Positions 52,349 to 62,695 of a stretch of 64,000 bases of DNA are shown here, one piece after another. Position 1 is the stretch's first letter; every line of letters starts with the position of its first letter. Both the position numbers and the translations under genes were made by a program. Below the pieces are notes generated by a model that worked only from the letters and a program-made list of their open reading frames with translations, was not told where the DNA came from and ran no database searches. Origin of the DNA: Embleya sp051903075 (GTDB lineage Bacteria > Actinomycetota > Actinomycetes > Streptomycetales > Streptomycetaceae). The DNA lies in contig NZ_CP182422.1 in the NCBI RefSeq assembly GCF_051903075.1, forward strand, positions 5,952,001 to 6,016,000, written 5' to 3'.

Positions 52349-53029
52349 TCACCCCTCCTGCGCCACGAACACCACATCCGGCTCGCCCCGAACAACCGGC
52401 ACCCGCTCCACCCGCACCCGCCCGAAGTGCTCCCGCAGCCGGTCGGCGAAGCCGGGGGAGGCGGTCGCGCTCCACACCGTCAGTACGCCCCCCGGCGCCA
52501 ATCGCTCGCGCAGCGCGGCCAGTCCGGCGTCGTCGTAGAGCGAGGCGTTGCCGTCGGTGACCGTCCAGTCCGGCCCGTTGTCGATGTCCAGGCACAGCGC
52601 GTGGAAACGCTCGTCGCCGGCCCCGGAGCGCACCCAGGCCACCAGGTCGGCGGTGACCACCTGTACCCGCGCGTCGTCCAGCGCGTGGCCGGAGAACGGC
52701 GCCAGCGGTCCGCGCCCCCAGCGCACGACGGCCGGTTCGCGCTCGATCACGCGCACGTGCGCGACGCGCGGGTCGGCCAGCGTCTCGCGCAGGGTGAAGC
52801 CGACGCCCAGGCCGCCGACCAGCACGCGCAGGTCCCCCGGCGCGGTCACGGCCGCGAGCGCGGTGCGCGCGAGCAGGCGCTCGGAGGCGCCCGCGCGGGT
52901 GTCCATCAAAAAGCACCCGTTGCTGATGATTTCGTAGTGCTCGCCCGTGCGACGCAGGGCGAGTTCGCCGTCCGCCGCCGGAACGCGTTCGATCTCTTCC
53001 GCGCCGGTGGTCGACTCGAACGTATGCAT
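52349..53029 (-). CDS. spermidine synthase-like SAM-binding methyltransferase-fold protein
   Basis: This 226-aa protein has a Rossmann SAM site VLVGGLGVGFTLRETLADP, an acidic second motif VRVIEREPAVVRWG, then ARVQVVTADLVAWV and ALCLDIDNGPDW. The pattern matches spermine/spermidine synthase-like proteins without the aminopropyl-acceptor half, common in actinobacteria and of unknown substrate. ATG 53029 was chosen; the frame stays open upstream to 53311 in a lower-GC stretch with poor codon bias. Confidence 0.78.
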   Translation of the reverse strand: MHTFESTTGAEEIERVPAADGELALRRTGEHYEIISNGCFLMDTRAGASERLLARTALAAVTAPGDLRVLVGGLGVGFTLRETLADPRVAHVRVIEREPAVVRWGRGPLAPFSGHALDDARVQVVTADLVAWVRSGAGDERFHALCLDIDNGPDWTVTDGNASLYDDAGLAALRERLAPGGVLTVWSATASPGFADRLREHFGRVRVERVPVVRGEPDVVFVAQEG

Positions 53030-53499
53030 CGGTTCACTGACTCCTTGTCGCTTTATGGAGAACGGGTGTCGTCGTGTCGCCTTTTCCATGCCGCCGTATC
53101 GCTTCGAATGCCTCACGAACCCCTCGGGTATCTCCCGGCACCAATTCTCCGTACCTCGTAACAGTGCCATCACGAAGCCCGGAAACGACCGTCCGTACGG
53201 TCCGATCGGTGACACGTGTGTACTCGTGCACGCCACCTCGTATCCGGCTTCGTCAGGGCTGCCGGCCAGCGGTTTTCGCCGGTTCGGTGACCCTTGCACC
53301 CTGTAGGACACCCGGTTAAGGTCCCGGCCATTGCTTCATGGCCCATTAACTGATGGCATGTCAGATCCAGTCGCGAGGATGCCTCGCAGACGGGGCGGAA
53401 GCACAAGACGTGAACAACGCGAGCACAGCGCAGGAGAAGTACGTGAGAGCGCACCGGGCCCTCGGCCCGGCCCGCGGAAACGAAGTGTCGGGAGGGCTG
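53030..53499. other. divergent intergenic region, lower GC
   Basis: These 470 bp between divergent genes must hold both promoters. The stretch 53030-53350 is less GC-biased than its surroundings. A 65-codon leftward frame (53034-53231) exists but has nearly random third positions, so I do not call it a gene. No clear operator palindrome was found. Confidence 0.45.
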
Positions 53500-55071
53500 A
53501 TGGCATCAACTTCCGCCGGGCGGCGTGGGATGCGCCGACGAGCGGCGGCCGGCTTGCTGGTCGTGCCGCTCCTTGTGGCGGTCGGCTGTAGCCGCTCGGG
53601 CGAGGACGCGGTGGCCAAGGGACCGGGATCGGGTGGCGGCGGCCCCGCGGCCACCGGTACCAAGGACGGCAAGGCCCCCGTCGGCACCGGCGCGCCGGGC
53701 GACTTCGGCACGCTCAAGGACGTGTGCGGCAAGGGCGACGGCAAGCCGCTGACCAAGAAGGCCGATCGGGGCGTGACCGAGAAGCAGATCTCGGTGAGCG
53801 TGACCGGCGACCCGGGCGCTCCCGCACAACCGGGCCTGGGCAAAGAGTTCTTCGAGATGGCCGACGGCTTCACCAAGTGGTGCAACGGCCTCGGCGGGAT
53901 CAACGGCCGCACCATCAAGCTGACCCAGCGTGACGCCGCGCTGAGCAACGTGGGCACCGTGATGACCGCCGCCTGCCAGAGCGACTTCATGGTCGTCGGC
54001 GGCGGCAACCCGTTCGACAACGACGGCGTCAAGGCCCGTACCGGGTGCAAGCTCGGCGCCTTCCCCGCCTACGTGGTGGGCGAGGAGTCGGCCAAGGCCG
54101 ACCTGCAGGTGCTTGCGGTGGGCCTGCCGACCACGACCACCGTGGTGGGCGCGTACAAGGCGGTCTTCGCGGCGCGTCCCGAGGTCAAGGCCAAGGTCGG
54201 CCTGCTCGGGCAGAACATGGCCTCGCTGCGGCCCGCGATGGCCCGCTACAAGGCCGGCGTGGAGGCGGCGGGCGGCACCGTCGTCTACAAGGAGGACGTC
54301 CCCGTCATGCCGCCGCCGGGGCGCACGACGCTGGAGAAGATGAAGCAGGCCGGCGTCGAGATGCTGATCACCACCTGGCTCGCGGTGGACTCGGCGTCGA
54401 TGTTCCGCGAGATGGACGCGATGAACTGGCACCCCAAGGTCATCGTCAGCGACGCCTCGGCGTACAACCGCTACACCCTGGCCTCCGCCAAGAACTCGAA
54501 GATCCCGGACACCTACATCTACCCGACCTACGTGCCGCAGTCGCTCGGCGACAAGAACCCGGCCGTGCAGAAGGCGCTGGAGATCCTGCACCTCGCCGAG
54601 CCGAGCAAGGACCTGGAGTTCTTCCACATGTCGGGGATCAACTCCTGGCTGTTGTGGGCGAGCGCGGTCAAGGAGTGCGGTACCGAGCTGACCACCGAGT
54701 GTGTGCTGGCCAAGGGCAAGCGGGCGAACTGGGACGCGGGCGGCCTGTTCGCCCCCGGTCCGATCGTGGAGACCAAGGACGTACGCGCCTCGGACTGCTT
54801 CACCATGGTCAAGGCCACCGCCAAGGGCTTCGAGTACGACGCCGCGCTGACCAAGCCGAACAAGGCCGAGTTCTTCAACTGCGACCCGGGCAACGTGGTC
54901 GCCGTCGCCGCGGGCGCGCCCAGTGCGCCGCCGTCGGCCCCGGCCACGACCCCGCCCGGCGATGGGGGAACCACTCCGCCGCCGGCCGGCGATTCGGGCA
55001 CCGGCAACCCGCCGCCCGCCGACGGGGGCGAGCCGCCGCCGGCCGCGCCGCCGGAGGAAGTGACCTCCTAG
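53500..55071 (+). CDS. branched-chain-amino-acid-type ABC transporter, binding lipoprotein (LivK-like)
   Basis: This 523-aa lipoprotein has an Arg-rich n-region (RRGMRRR), hydrophobic core and lipobox LVAVGC with acyl Cys at 30. A Peripla_BP_6-type fold follows (KQISVSVTGDPGAPAQPGLG; GGINGRTIKLTQRDAA) and a C-terminal Pro/Gly-rich tail. ATG 53500 has GGGAGG at good spacing. It heads a complete Liv-type importer. Ligands of such systems in actinobacteria include amides, urea and aromatic or steroid acids; nearby acyl-CoA genes favour an organic acid. Confidence 0.88.
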   Translation: MASTSAGRRGMRRRAAAGLLVVPLLVAVGCSRSGEDAVAKGPGSGGGGPAATGTKDGKAPVGTGAPGDFGTLKDVCGKGDGKPLTKKADRGVTEKQISVSVTGDPGAPAQPGLGKEFFEMADGFTKWCNGLGGINGRTIKLTQRDAALSNVGTVMTAACQSDFMVVGGGNPFDNDGVKARTGCKLGAFPAYVVGEESAKADLQVLAVGLPTTTTVVGAYKAVFAARPEVKAKVGLLGQNMASLRPAMARYKAGVEAAGGTVVYKEDVPVMPPPGRTTLEKMKQAGVEMLITTWLAVDSASMFREMDAMNWHPKVIVSDASAYNRYTLASAKNSKIPDTYIYPTYVPQSLGDKNPAVQKALEILHLAEPSKDLEFFHMSGINSWLLWASAVKECGTELTTECVLAKGKRANWDAGGLFAPGPIVETKDVRASDCFTMVKATAKGFEYDAALTKPNKAEFFNCDPGNVVAVAAGAPSAPPSAPATTPPGDGGTTPPPAGDSGTGNPPPADGGEPPPAAPPEEVTS

Positions 55072-55139
55072 CCCCGGCCCGCGGTGACCTCGAGCCCACC
55101 GGGCGGGGAGCACACCCCCACTCCACGCGTCACCGGAAG

Positions 55140-55235
55140 CAAGCCCCGGAAGCACCGGAAGTACCCGCAGCACCCGAAGCACCCGAAGCACCCGAAGCAC
55201 CCGAAGGACCGGCAGCACCCGCACCACCCGCGACA
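55140..55235. repeat. imperfect 9-bp tandem repeat (GCACCCGAA)
   Basis: In the 295-bp gap between livK-like and the permease gene, GCACCCGAA is repeated head to tail four times (55170-55205) with degenerate copies on both sides. It lies in non-coding DNA upstream of the permease ribosome binding site and may affect readthrough between the binding-protein and permease genes. Confidence 0.7.
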
Positions 55236-55366
55236 CCCCGTCGCCCTCTCGCCCCGCACCGGGCGGGAGGGCGGCCCCGCGGCCCTGACGACCTGTCAGG
55301 CGCCGTGCCGCACCAGTCTCCGAGACCGATCGCCCCGCGACACGGCCCGGCCCGAACGGAGGGCGC

Positions 55367-57595
55367 GTGCACGAGTTCATCATCCTCACCATCAGCGGCC
55401 TGGTCACCGGCGGCATCTATGCCATCACCGCCGGCGGCCTGACCCTGACCTACACCACCACGGGCATCTTCAACTTCGCCCACGGCGCCACCGGCGCGCT
55501 CGCCGCCTTCACCTACTGGCAGCTGCACTTCGACTGGGGCTGGCCGGTGTGGCTGTCCCTGCTGGTCGTGCTCGGCGTACTGGCCCCCGCGTTCGGGGTG
55601 TTCCTGCACTTCGCCATCATGCGCAGGCTCGAGGGCACGTCGGAGACCACCCGCCTGATGGTCACCGTCGCGGTGCTGCTGAGCCTGCTGGCCGCAGTGA
55701 TGTGGATCTGGGATCCGCAGACCCCGCGCAACGTGGTCAACTTCTTCCCCGGCGAGTCCGTGGACATGGCCGGCACCCGGGTCTCCTACCACGACCTGAT
55801 CACCCTGGCCGTCGCGCTGATCGTGGCGGTCGGCCTGTGGGTGCTGCTGCGCTCCACCCGCGCGGGCGTGGCCATGCGCGCCACCGTCGACGACCGCAAC
55901 CTGGCCGTGCTCAACGGCTCGCGCCCCGAGGTGCCCGGCATGCTGGCCTGGGCCACCGGCACCATGCTGGCCGCGGTCGCGGGCATCCTGATCGCCCCCA
56001 AACTCTCCTTCGCCGCGCTGCCGCTCACGCTGCTGATCGTCAACGCCTACGCCGCGGCGGTGATCGGCCGGCTCAAGAGCCTGCCGTGGACGTTCGTCGG
56101 CGCGATGATCATCGGCCTGGTCACCGAGTACGGCAAGGGCTACCTCACCGAGACCCGCTTCCCGACGGCCGGCCCGTACCTGTCCGGCCTCAGCGACTCG
56201 ATGCCCGTCCTGGTGCTGTTCGTGGCGATCATGTTGCTGCCCACCTCCCGGCTGCGCGGCCACGCCTCCTCCCGCACCCGGGAGATCTCGCACCGCCCCA
56301 CCTGGACCGGCTCGCTGGTCTTCGCCGCCATCGTGATCGCGGGCGCCGTGGTCGCCGCCAACTCCCTCGCCCCCGCAGACCTGTTCGCCAGCACCCGGAT
56401 GTGGGGCTTCGCGCTGATCGGCCTGTCGGTGATCCCGCTGGTCGGCTACGCCGGGAAGATGTCGCTGGCCCAACTGGGCTTCGCCGGCATCGGCGCGATC
56501 TGCGTCTCGCACCTGGGCTCGGGCGGCAACCCGCTGGGGTTGTTGTGGGCCGCGCTGATCTGCGCCGGCATCGGCGTGCTCGTCGCGCTGCCCGCGCTGC
56601 GCCTGTCCGGGATCTATCTGGCCCTGGCCACCGCCGCGTTCGCGGTGATGCTGGACCGGTGGATCTTCGGCCTGCCCGCCTTCACCTGGGGCGACACGAA
56701 GATCGACCTGTTCAACAGCGGCACGCTCAACTTCGAGCGCTTCGACTGGCCCGGCATCGACATCTCCTCCGACCGGGCCTACTTCATCTTCGGCGCGGTC
56801 TTCTTCGCGCTGTCCTCGCTGGTCGTGGTGTGGATCCGGCGCGGCGAGTTCGGCCGCAGGCTGCTGGCCATGAAGGACAGCCCCGCGGCCTGCGCGACGA
56901 TCGGGATGAACCACAAGCTGACCACGCTCACCGTCTTCGGGCTCTCCGCCGCGATGGCCGGCGTCGGCGGCGGCATCCTGGGCGGCGCGGCCGGCACCCT
57001 GTCCCCGGTCAACTTCGACTTCACCGCCGGGCTCTCGGTGCTGATGCTGATGGTGATCGCCGGGCTCACCTCCCCGGGCGCCGCGCTGTTCGCGGGCATC
57101 TTCCTGGGCACCCCGCTGATGACCAACCTCTTCCCCGACTACGCCCAGCTCACCACCATCCTGATCGGCCTCAACGGCATCGCGCTCGGCAAGAACCCGA
57201 ACGGCTTCATCGCCGCCAAGATCCGCCCCGAGTGGGAGCCCGCGCTGCGCCGCCCGGTCGTCCTCGCCGGAAGCGCCGTCGCCCAACTGGCGCTGATCGT
57301 GCTGCGGTTCACCGACGTGATCGGCAACTGGCCGTTCGTGATCGGCATCCTGCTCGCGGTGATCGGCATCCCGGCCGCGCTCAAGATCGAGGTGATGATC
57401 AAGGCGCCGCGGACCGAACCGGAGGTGCCCGAGGGCCTGTCCGGGCAACCCGAGGGCCTGGGCCTGAACGGAAACCGGTTCAGGGCCGCCGACATCGAGG
57501 CGCTGGACAAACTCATCGCGCTGCCCTCGCTGCCCGCGGCGGCGACGGCCGCGGCACCGTCACCCATCCTGCCGGGAGCACGTCATGGGGCTTGA
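55367..57595 (+). CDS. fused LivH-LivM ABC permease
   Basis: This 742-aa fusion has an N-terminal half that is LivH (ITISGLVTGGIYAITAGGLT; FNFAHGATGALAAFTYW) and, from about residue 340, a LivM half (YAGKMSLAQLGFAGIGAI; LSGIYLALATAAFAVMLDRW; RRLLAMKDSPAACATIGMN). A soluble C-terminal tail of about 80 residues follows. Normally two genes, here one reading frame, which is known in actinobacteria. GTG 55367 follows GGAGGGCGC. It overlaps livG by 11 bp. Confidence 0.92.
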   Translation: MHEFIILTISGLVTGGIYAITAGGLTLTYTTTGIFNFAHGATGALAAFTYWQLHFDWGWPVWLSLLVVLGVLAPAFGVFLHFAIMRRLEGTSETTRLMVTVAVLLSLLAAVMWIWDPQTPRNVVNFFPGESVDMAGTRVSYHDLITLAVALIVAVGLWVLLRSTRAGVAMRATVDDRNLAVLNGSRPEVPGMLAWATGTMLAAVAGILIAPKLSFAALPLTLLIVNAYAAAVIGRLKSLPWTFVGAMIIGLVTEYGKGYLTETRFPTAGPYLSGLSDSMPVLVLFVAIMLLPTSRLRGHASSRTREISHRPTWTGSLVFAAIVIAGAVVAANSLAPADLFASTRMWGFALIGLSVIPLVGYAGKMSLAQLGFAGIGAICVSHLGSGGNPLGLLWAALICAGIGVLVALPALRLSGIYLALATAAFAVMLDRWIFGLPAFTWGDTKIDLFNSGTLNFERFDWPGIDISSDRAYFIFGAVFFALSSLVVVWIRRGEFGRRLLAMKDSPAACATIGMNHKLTTLTVFGLSAAMAGVGGGILGGAAGTLSPVNFDFTAGLSVLMLMVIAGLTSPGAALFAGIFLGTPLMTNLFPDYAQLTTILIGLNGIALGKNPNGFIAAKIRPEWEPALRRPVVLAGSAVAQLALIVLRFTDVIGNWPFVIGILLAVIGIPAALKIEVMIKAPRTEPEVPEGLSGQPEGLGLNGNRFRAADIEALDKLIALPSLPAAATAAAPSPILPGARHGA

Positions 57596-58342
57596 GGTCG
57601 AGGGCGTCACGGTCCGCTTCGGCGGCCACACGGCCCTGAACAACGTCGACATCTGGGCCCACGAGGGCAAGGTCACCGGCCTGATCGGGCCCAACGGCGC
57701 GGGCAAGACCACCATCTTCAACGTGATCACCGGCCTGCAACCGCCCTCCTCGGGACAGGTGCGGATGGACGGGCGCGACGTCAGCAAACTGGCGCCGTAC
57801 CGCCGGGCCCGGCTCGGTATGGCCCGCACCTTCCAACGCCTCGAACTGTTCGGCTCGTTGTCGGTGCGGGAGAACATCCAGGTCGCCGCCGCGCAGTACC
57901 GCCGGCTGCACCGGGGCACCAAGGAGACGCCGCAGGACACCGCCGCGCGCCTGCTGCACCGCCTCGACCTGACCGCGATCGCGCACGTGCGCGCCGACCA
58001 ACTGCCCACCGGGCAGGGCCGCGTGGTCGAGTTGGCCCGCTCGCTGGCCTGCCGGCCCAAGATCCTGCTCCTGGACGAGCCCGCCTCGGGCCAGGACGAC
58101 GAGGAGACGCGCGGCTTCGGCCAACTGCTGCGCGAGATCGCCGCCGACGGCGTCGCGGTACTTCTGGTCGAGCACGACATGGACCTGGTGATGAACACCT
58201 GCGACGAACTGCACGTACTTGACTTCGGCAAAAAAATCGCCAACGGTACGTGCGACGAGATCCGCAACAACGCCGCCGTCCAGGCGGCCTACCTCGGTAC
58301 CGCGGACGCGGCGGAGGCCGACGAAGTCCTTCAGGAGACGGT

Positions 58343-58346
<4 letters not shown>
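57585..58346 (+). CDS. branched-chain-type ABC transporter ATPase (LivG-like)
   Basis: This 253-aa ATPase has Walker A GLIGPNGAGKTTIFNVITGL, the LivG Q-loop region GMARTFQRLELF, Walker B ILLLDEPASGQDDEE and H-loop LLVEHDMDLVM. The signature is QLPTGQGRVVELARSL rather than LSxGQ, a modest departure. ATG 57585 lies within the permease end. Confidence 0.93.
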
Positions 58347-59086
<740 letters not shown>

Positions 59087-59145
59087 TCGCACATGGCCGT
59101 CGGGTACGCATCAACCTCACGGCGACCCACGAGGTGAGCACTTAT

Positions 59146-59670
59146 ATGAGTATGAACAGCGTGAACGCCGACGGGCAGCCACCCGCACCCGCGGGCCCGC
59201 CCCCCGGCGTGCCGCCGACGGTTCCGCAGGGCGTGCCGACCGCCGGGTCACCGGCGTACGCACCGCCGCGCCACGCGGCCGTCCCGGCGGCCACCCAGGA
59301 CCGGACCCGGCAGTTCACCGCCGACGTCGGGGCCCTCAAGCTGCGCGCGCCCAAGACCATGCTCGACACCCAGCTGATGTGGCTGGGCGTGGGGCTGATG
59401 GTGCTCGGGATCGGGATGGGCTTCGGCGCCTACTTCATGTCCCACGGCACGACGCTGATCCTGACCCAGAACGACGCCATCACCCTGGGCATCTCCGCGA
59501 TCCCGGTCTCGCTCCTCGGGTTCGCCCTGTTCCTGCGCTTCTCGCTGTCCACCTTCATGCGGTTCTGGCTGGCCCGGCTGATCGCCGCCCAGCAGAGCCC
59601 GCAGCAGGGGCCGGCGGACGCGGGCACGGACACCACGGCGGTACTGCCGACCACACCGGCGAAGCACTGA
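59146..59670 (+). CDS. small membrane protein with proline-rich N-terminus
   Basis: This 174-aa protein has about 60 residues of Pro/Ala-rich disorder, then two membrane segments (WLGVGLMVLGIGMGFGAYF; ITLGISAIPVSLLGFALFL) and a hydrophilic tail. It lies 59 bp after livF on the same strand and may belong to the importer operon. ATG 59146 follows GAGGTGAG. No family recognised. Confidence 0.7.
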   Translation: MSMNSVNADGQPPAPAGPPPGVPPTVPQGVPTAGSPAYAPPRHAAVPAATQDRTRQFTADVGALKLRAPKTMLDTQLMWLGVGLMVLGIGMGFGAYFMSHGTTLILTQNDAITLGISAIPVSLLGFALFLRFSLSTFMRFWLARLIAAQQSPQQGPADAGTDTTAVLPTTPAKH

Positions 59671-59777
59671 ACGATCGTGGCCCTCGACCGCTTCGGGGGC
59701 TCCTCAACGGGCCGCGCGCGGTGTCATCCTGAACGGGACGGACGCCGCGCGCAGCACCCGTGGAGGGCAGCGAGGAC

Positions 59778-59924
59778 ATGAGCGAGAACCCACCGCCGGG
59801 AGATGCCGCCCCGCCCGACACGACCACACCGCGCGACGGCCGCCGCCTGCGCCTGGTCACGACGGTGTGGGCGGTGCTGATGGCGCTCGCGATCGTGATG
59901 ATCGTCCTGATGTTGCGCAGCTAG
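59778..59924 (+). CDS. 48-aa single-pass membrane protein
   Basis: ATG 59778 follows GAGG; the 48 codons give a Pro/Asp-rich N-terminal half, a basic boundary (RDGRRLRL) and one C-terminal membrane helix (VTTVWAVLMALAIVMIVLML). It ends 25 bp before a strong terminator, consistent with being the last gene of the rightward unit. Small tail-anchored proteins like this are common in actinobacteria, with unknown function. Confidence 0.6.
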   Translation: MSENPPPGDAAPPDTTTPRDGRRLRLVTTVWAVLMALAIVMIVLMLRS

Positions 59925-59949
59925 AGCCGTTTCCGGCAGCGCACCCATA

Positions 59950-59991
59950 CGTGCGGATGGCCGGCCTCGAACGGGGCCGGCCATCCGCACG
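59950..59991. terminator. bidirectional terminator hairpin
   Basis: A perfect 17-bp stem (59950-59966 with 59975-59991) and 8-nt loop sit between the rightward small membrane gene and the leftward acyl-CoA dehydrogenase genes. Same design as the hairpin at 31.75 kb. Confidence 0.87.
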
Positions 59992-60003
59992 TGCGCGGGG
60001 TGC

Positions 60004-61149
60004 TCAGATCGCCGGCGGCAGGTCCACCAGCACGCCGAGCGTGGCCCGGTGTCGGTCCGAGGTGCCCAGGAGCAGCGCCGAGGACATCGCCCGCTTGAGG
60101 TACAGGTGCGCCGGGTGCTCCCAGGTGAAGCCGATCCCGCCGTGCATCTGCACACACTCCTCCGCCGTGCGCACCGCCACCTCGGAGCAGTACGCCTGGG
60201 CCAGCGCGGTGGCCACCGCCGCGTCGGGGGAGTCCTCCGCCAGGCACGCCGCCGCATAGCGGGCCGCGGCCCGGGCCGACGCCAGGTCCGACCACAGGTC
60301 GGCCGCACGATGGCGCAGCGCCTGGAACGAGCCGATCGGCCGGCCGAACTGGTGACGCACCTTCAGATAGCCGACCGCCTCGGCCAACGCCTGCTCGGCC
60401 ACGCCCAGTTGCTCGGACGCGAGCAGAGCAGCGCCATGGCACACCGCCAGCCGCAGAGCCCGCTCGGCGTGCTCGGGGCCGGCCACCACCCGGCCGCGGA
60501 CCTGATCCAGCGTCACCTGGCCCACCGGGCGCGTCGCGTCCAACGAGGTCACCGCGCCGCGCGACAGGCTCGCCGCGTCACCCGCCACCAACGCCAGATG
60601 CGGCTCGCCGGACACGATCACCGGCAGCACCAACAACTCGGCCCGATCCACCGCCAACACCCCGGTCACCGCGCCGGTCAGGGACAACTCCTCGCCGTCC
60701 CACGCCCCCGTCACCGACAGCGGGAAGCCCGCCTCCGGCCAAGTGGTCGCGGTCACCGCGAGGGTGGCAGTACGGGTCCCCTCCGCCAGCGCGCGCAGCG
60801 CGGCATCGCGCGCCGCACCGGCCGGGCAGGCGAGCAGCGCCGAAGTGGCCAGCACCGCGCTGGCCAAAAACGGCACCGGCGCCACCGCGCGGCCCAGCTC
60901 CTCCAGCGCCACCGCGACCTCCCGAGGCCCCGCGCCGGCCCCGCCGAACTCCTCCGGGATCAGCAGCCCGGCCAGCCCCAACTCGGCCGCCACCGCCTTC
61001 CACAGGCCCTCGTCGTACGCCTCGTCGGTGTCGATCCGGGCCAGCACGTCGTGCCACCCGCACCGGTCCCGCAGCAGCTCGCGCAGCGTCGCGCGCAACT
61101 CCTCCTCGATCTCGCCGTACAGCAGCGAGGGAATCGTGGGTTCGCTCAC
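60004..61149 (-). CDS. acyl-CoA dehydrogenase, second subunit type
   Basis: This 381-aa FAD-dependent acyl-CoA dehydrogenase has an N-terminal helical domain (LGLAGLLIPEEFGGAGAGPR), middle sheet and C-terminal segment VQMHGGIGFTWEHPAHLYLK. Sequences ending this way in actinobacteria often form alpha2-beta2 enzymes with a partner dehydrogenase, as in steroid side-chain degradation. The gene starts inside the stop of such a partner (GTGA overlap), supporting a heteromer. Confidence 0.88.
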   Translation of the reverse strand: MSEPTIPSLLYGEIEEELRATLRELLRDRCGWHDVLARIDTDEAYDEGLWKAVAAELGLAGLLIPEEFGGAGAGPREVAVALEELGRAVAPVPFLASAVLATSALLACPAGAARDAALRALAEGTRTATLAVTATTWPEAGFPLSVTGAWDGEELSLTGAVTGVLAVDRAELLVLPVIVSGEPHLALVAGDAASLSRGAVTSLDATRPVGQVTLDQVRGRVVAGPEHAERALRLAVCHGAALLASEQLGVAEQALAEAVGYLKVRHQFGRPIGSFQALRHRAADLWSDLASARAAARYAAACLAEDSPDAAVATALAQAYCSEVAVRTAEECVQMHGGIGFTWEHPAHLYLKRAMSSALLLGTSDRHRATLGVLVDLPPAI

Positions 61150-62462
61150 CGGGGCATCTCCTTCCACGCCACCTTCGTATCGGTGCGCGGCTCGCGCGGC
61201 AGATCCAGCACCCGGTCCGCGATCACGTTGCGCAACACCTCCGAGGTGCCGCCCTCGATCGAATTGCCCTTGGCCCGCAGGTAGTAGTAGCCCGGTGCGC
61301 GCGCGCCGAGCGTGGCCTGGCCCATGTCGCTGCGGCGCATGGTCCACTCGTCGTAGCCCAGGCCCTCCTCGCCGGTCAGCTCCAGCCACAACCGGGTCAC
61401 GTCCTGGTTCAGCCGCGCGTAGGCGATCTTGGCCGCCGACCCCTCCGGCCCGGGCGCCCCGACCGCGAGCTGCTGGCGGATGCGCTCGTTGCCGAGCCGG
61501 GCAACCTCGCACTCCACCCAGGCCCGAAGCAGCCGGTCGTGCAGGCCGGGAGTGCGCAACTCCGGCCGGTCGCGCCACATCCGCGCCACCGCGCCGATCG
61601 CGTTCGCCTCGCGGGGCGCGGCGCCGCCGCCGATGGCCACCCGCTCGTTCATCAGCGTCGTGTTCGACACCGCCCAGCCCTGACCCACCTCACCCGCGCG
61701 ATGCGCGTCGGGCACGCGTACGTCGGTCAGGAACACCTCGTTGAACTCGGCCTGTCCGGTGGCCTGGCGCAGCGGGCGCACCTCCACCCCGGGCGAGGTC
61801 ATGTCCAGGAAGAAGTAGGTCAGCCCCTGGTGCTTGGGCAGGTCCGGATCGGTCCGGGCGAGCAACATCGCCCAGCGCGCCTTGTGCGCGAGCGAGGTCC
61901 ACACCTTCTGCCCGGTCACGATCCAGTCGCCGTCGCCGTCGCGCACCGCCCGGGTGGCCAGCCCCGCCAGGTCCGATCCCGCGCCGGGCTCGCTGAACAG
62001 CTGGCACCAGACCTCCTCGCCGGTCCACAACGGGCGCAACAACCGCGCGCGCGACTCGGCGTTGCCGTGCGCGACGATCGTGGGCGCGCCCATCCCGAGG
62101 CCGATCGGATTGCGGTACGCGCTCACCACCTTGGCGCCGGCCGCGATCAACGCGTCCTCGACCACCTGTTGCAGCGCCCGCGAGGCGCCCAGGCCGCCGC
62201 AGCCGACGGGGAAGTGCACCCAGGCCAGGCCCGCGTCGAAGCGGTGCCCGAGGAATTCCACCGAGGACATCGTGGTGGGATCGTGCGCCGCGACCAAGTC
62301 GGCCACCCGCCGCCGCAGTTCCGCCGCGTCGAGCGGGCCGTCCGCGGCCGGTGGGCCGTCGGGAGCGGTGCCCGATGCGGCCCGGGGTTCGTTGCCGGGC
62401 CCGTCGTCGTGCCCCTTGTCGGGCTGGTTGTCCGTATCGCTCACGCCGCCCCGCTCTCGCAC
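61146..62462 (-). CDS. acyl-CoA dehydrogenase, first subunit type
   Basis: This protein (438 aa from GTG 62462, which has GGAGG 8 nt upstream; GTG 62444 is an alternative) has a hydrophilic N-terminal extension, then WVHFPVGCGGLGAS, EEVWCQLFSEPGAGSDLAGL (FAD/substrate loop), GDWIVTGQKVWTSLAH and the C-terminal KGNSIEGGTSEVLRNVIADR. It introduces a double bond alpha-beta to a CoA thioester. Overlap with the next dehydrogenase suggests an obligate complex. It is divergent from an acyl-CoA ligase that could supply its substrate. Confidence 0.88.
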   Translation of the reverse strand: MRERGGVSDTDNQPDKGHDDGPGNEPRAASGTAPDGPPAADGPLDAAELRRRVADLVAAHDPTTMSSVEFLGHRFDAGLAWVHFPVGCGGLGASRALQQVVEDALIAAGAKVVSAYRNPIGLGMGAPTIVAHGNAESRARLLRPLWTGEEVWCQLFSEPGAGSDLAGLATRAVRDGDGDWIVTGQKVWTSLAHKARWAMLLARTDPDLPKHQGLTYFFLDMTSPGVEVRPLRQATGQAEFNEVFLTDVRVPDAHRAGEVGQGWAVSNTTLMNERVAIGGGAAPREANAIGAVARMWRDRPELRTPGLHDRLLRAWVECEVARLGNERIRQQLAVGAPGPEGSAAKIAYARLNQDVTRLWLELTGEEGLGYDEWTMRRSDMGQATLGARAPGYYYLRAKGNSIEGGTSEVLRNVIADRVLDLPREPRTDTKVAWKEMPR

Positions 62463-62695
62463 AGGAGGTGCCTCCGTTCGCCACCATGACGCCCTGTTCC
62501 CGTCGCACGACACACCGTCGACAACCGGGCCACCTGGATGCTAAGTGCTGAACTCACCGGTAGGAAGCCCGTGCCCGGGCCCCCAAGCCGCACGCCCAGG
62601 CGATATGTTCTTGTCCCCGTGTGATCGAGTACACGCACGGTCTCCAGCCGCCGGCTTCCGGGTTTTCGCGTGTCGCAAGGGGGTTGTCACAAGCC

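Noticed and set aside
53034..53231. A 65-codon leftward ORF between the methyltransferase-like and livK-like genes.
   Set aside because: Third-position GC is near random for this genome, there is no recognisable domain, and it would occupy the shared promoter region.
62463..62695. A KstR/KstR2-type steroid-regulon operator between the dehydrogenase and ligase genes.
   Set aside because: I looked for the palindromes expected in steroid-degradation loci and found no convincing match, so steroid catabolism is not claimed.
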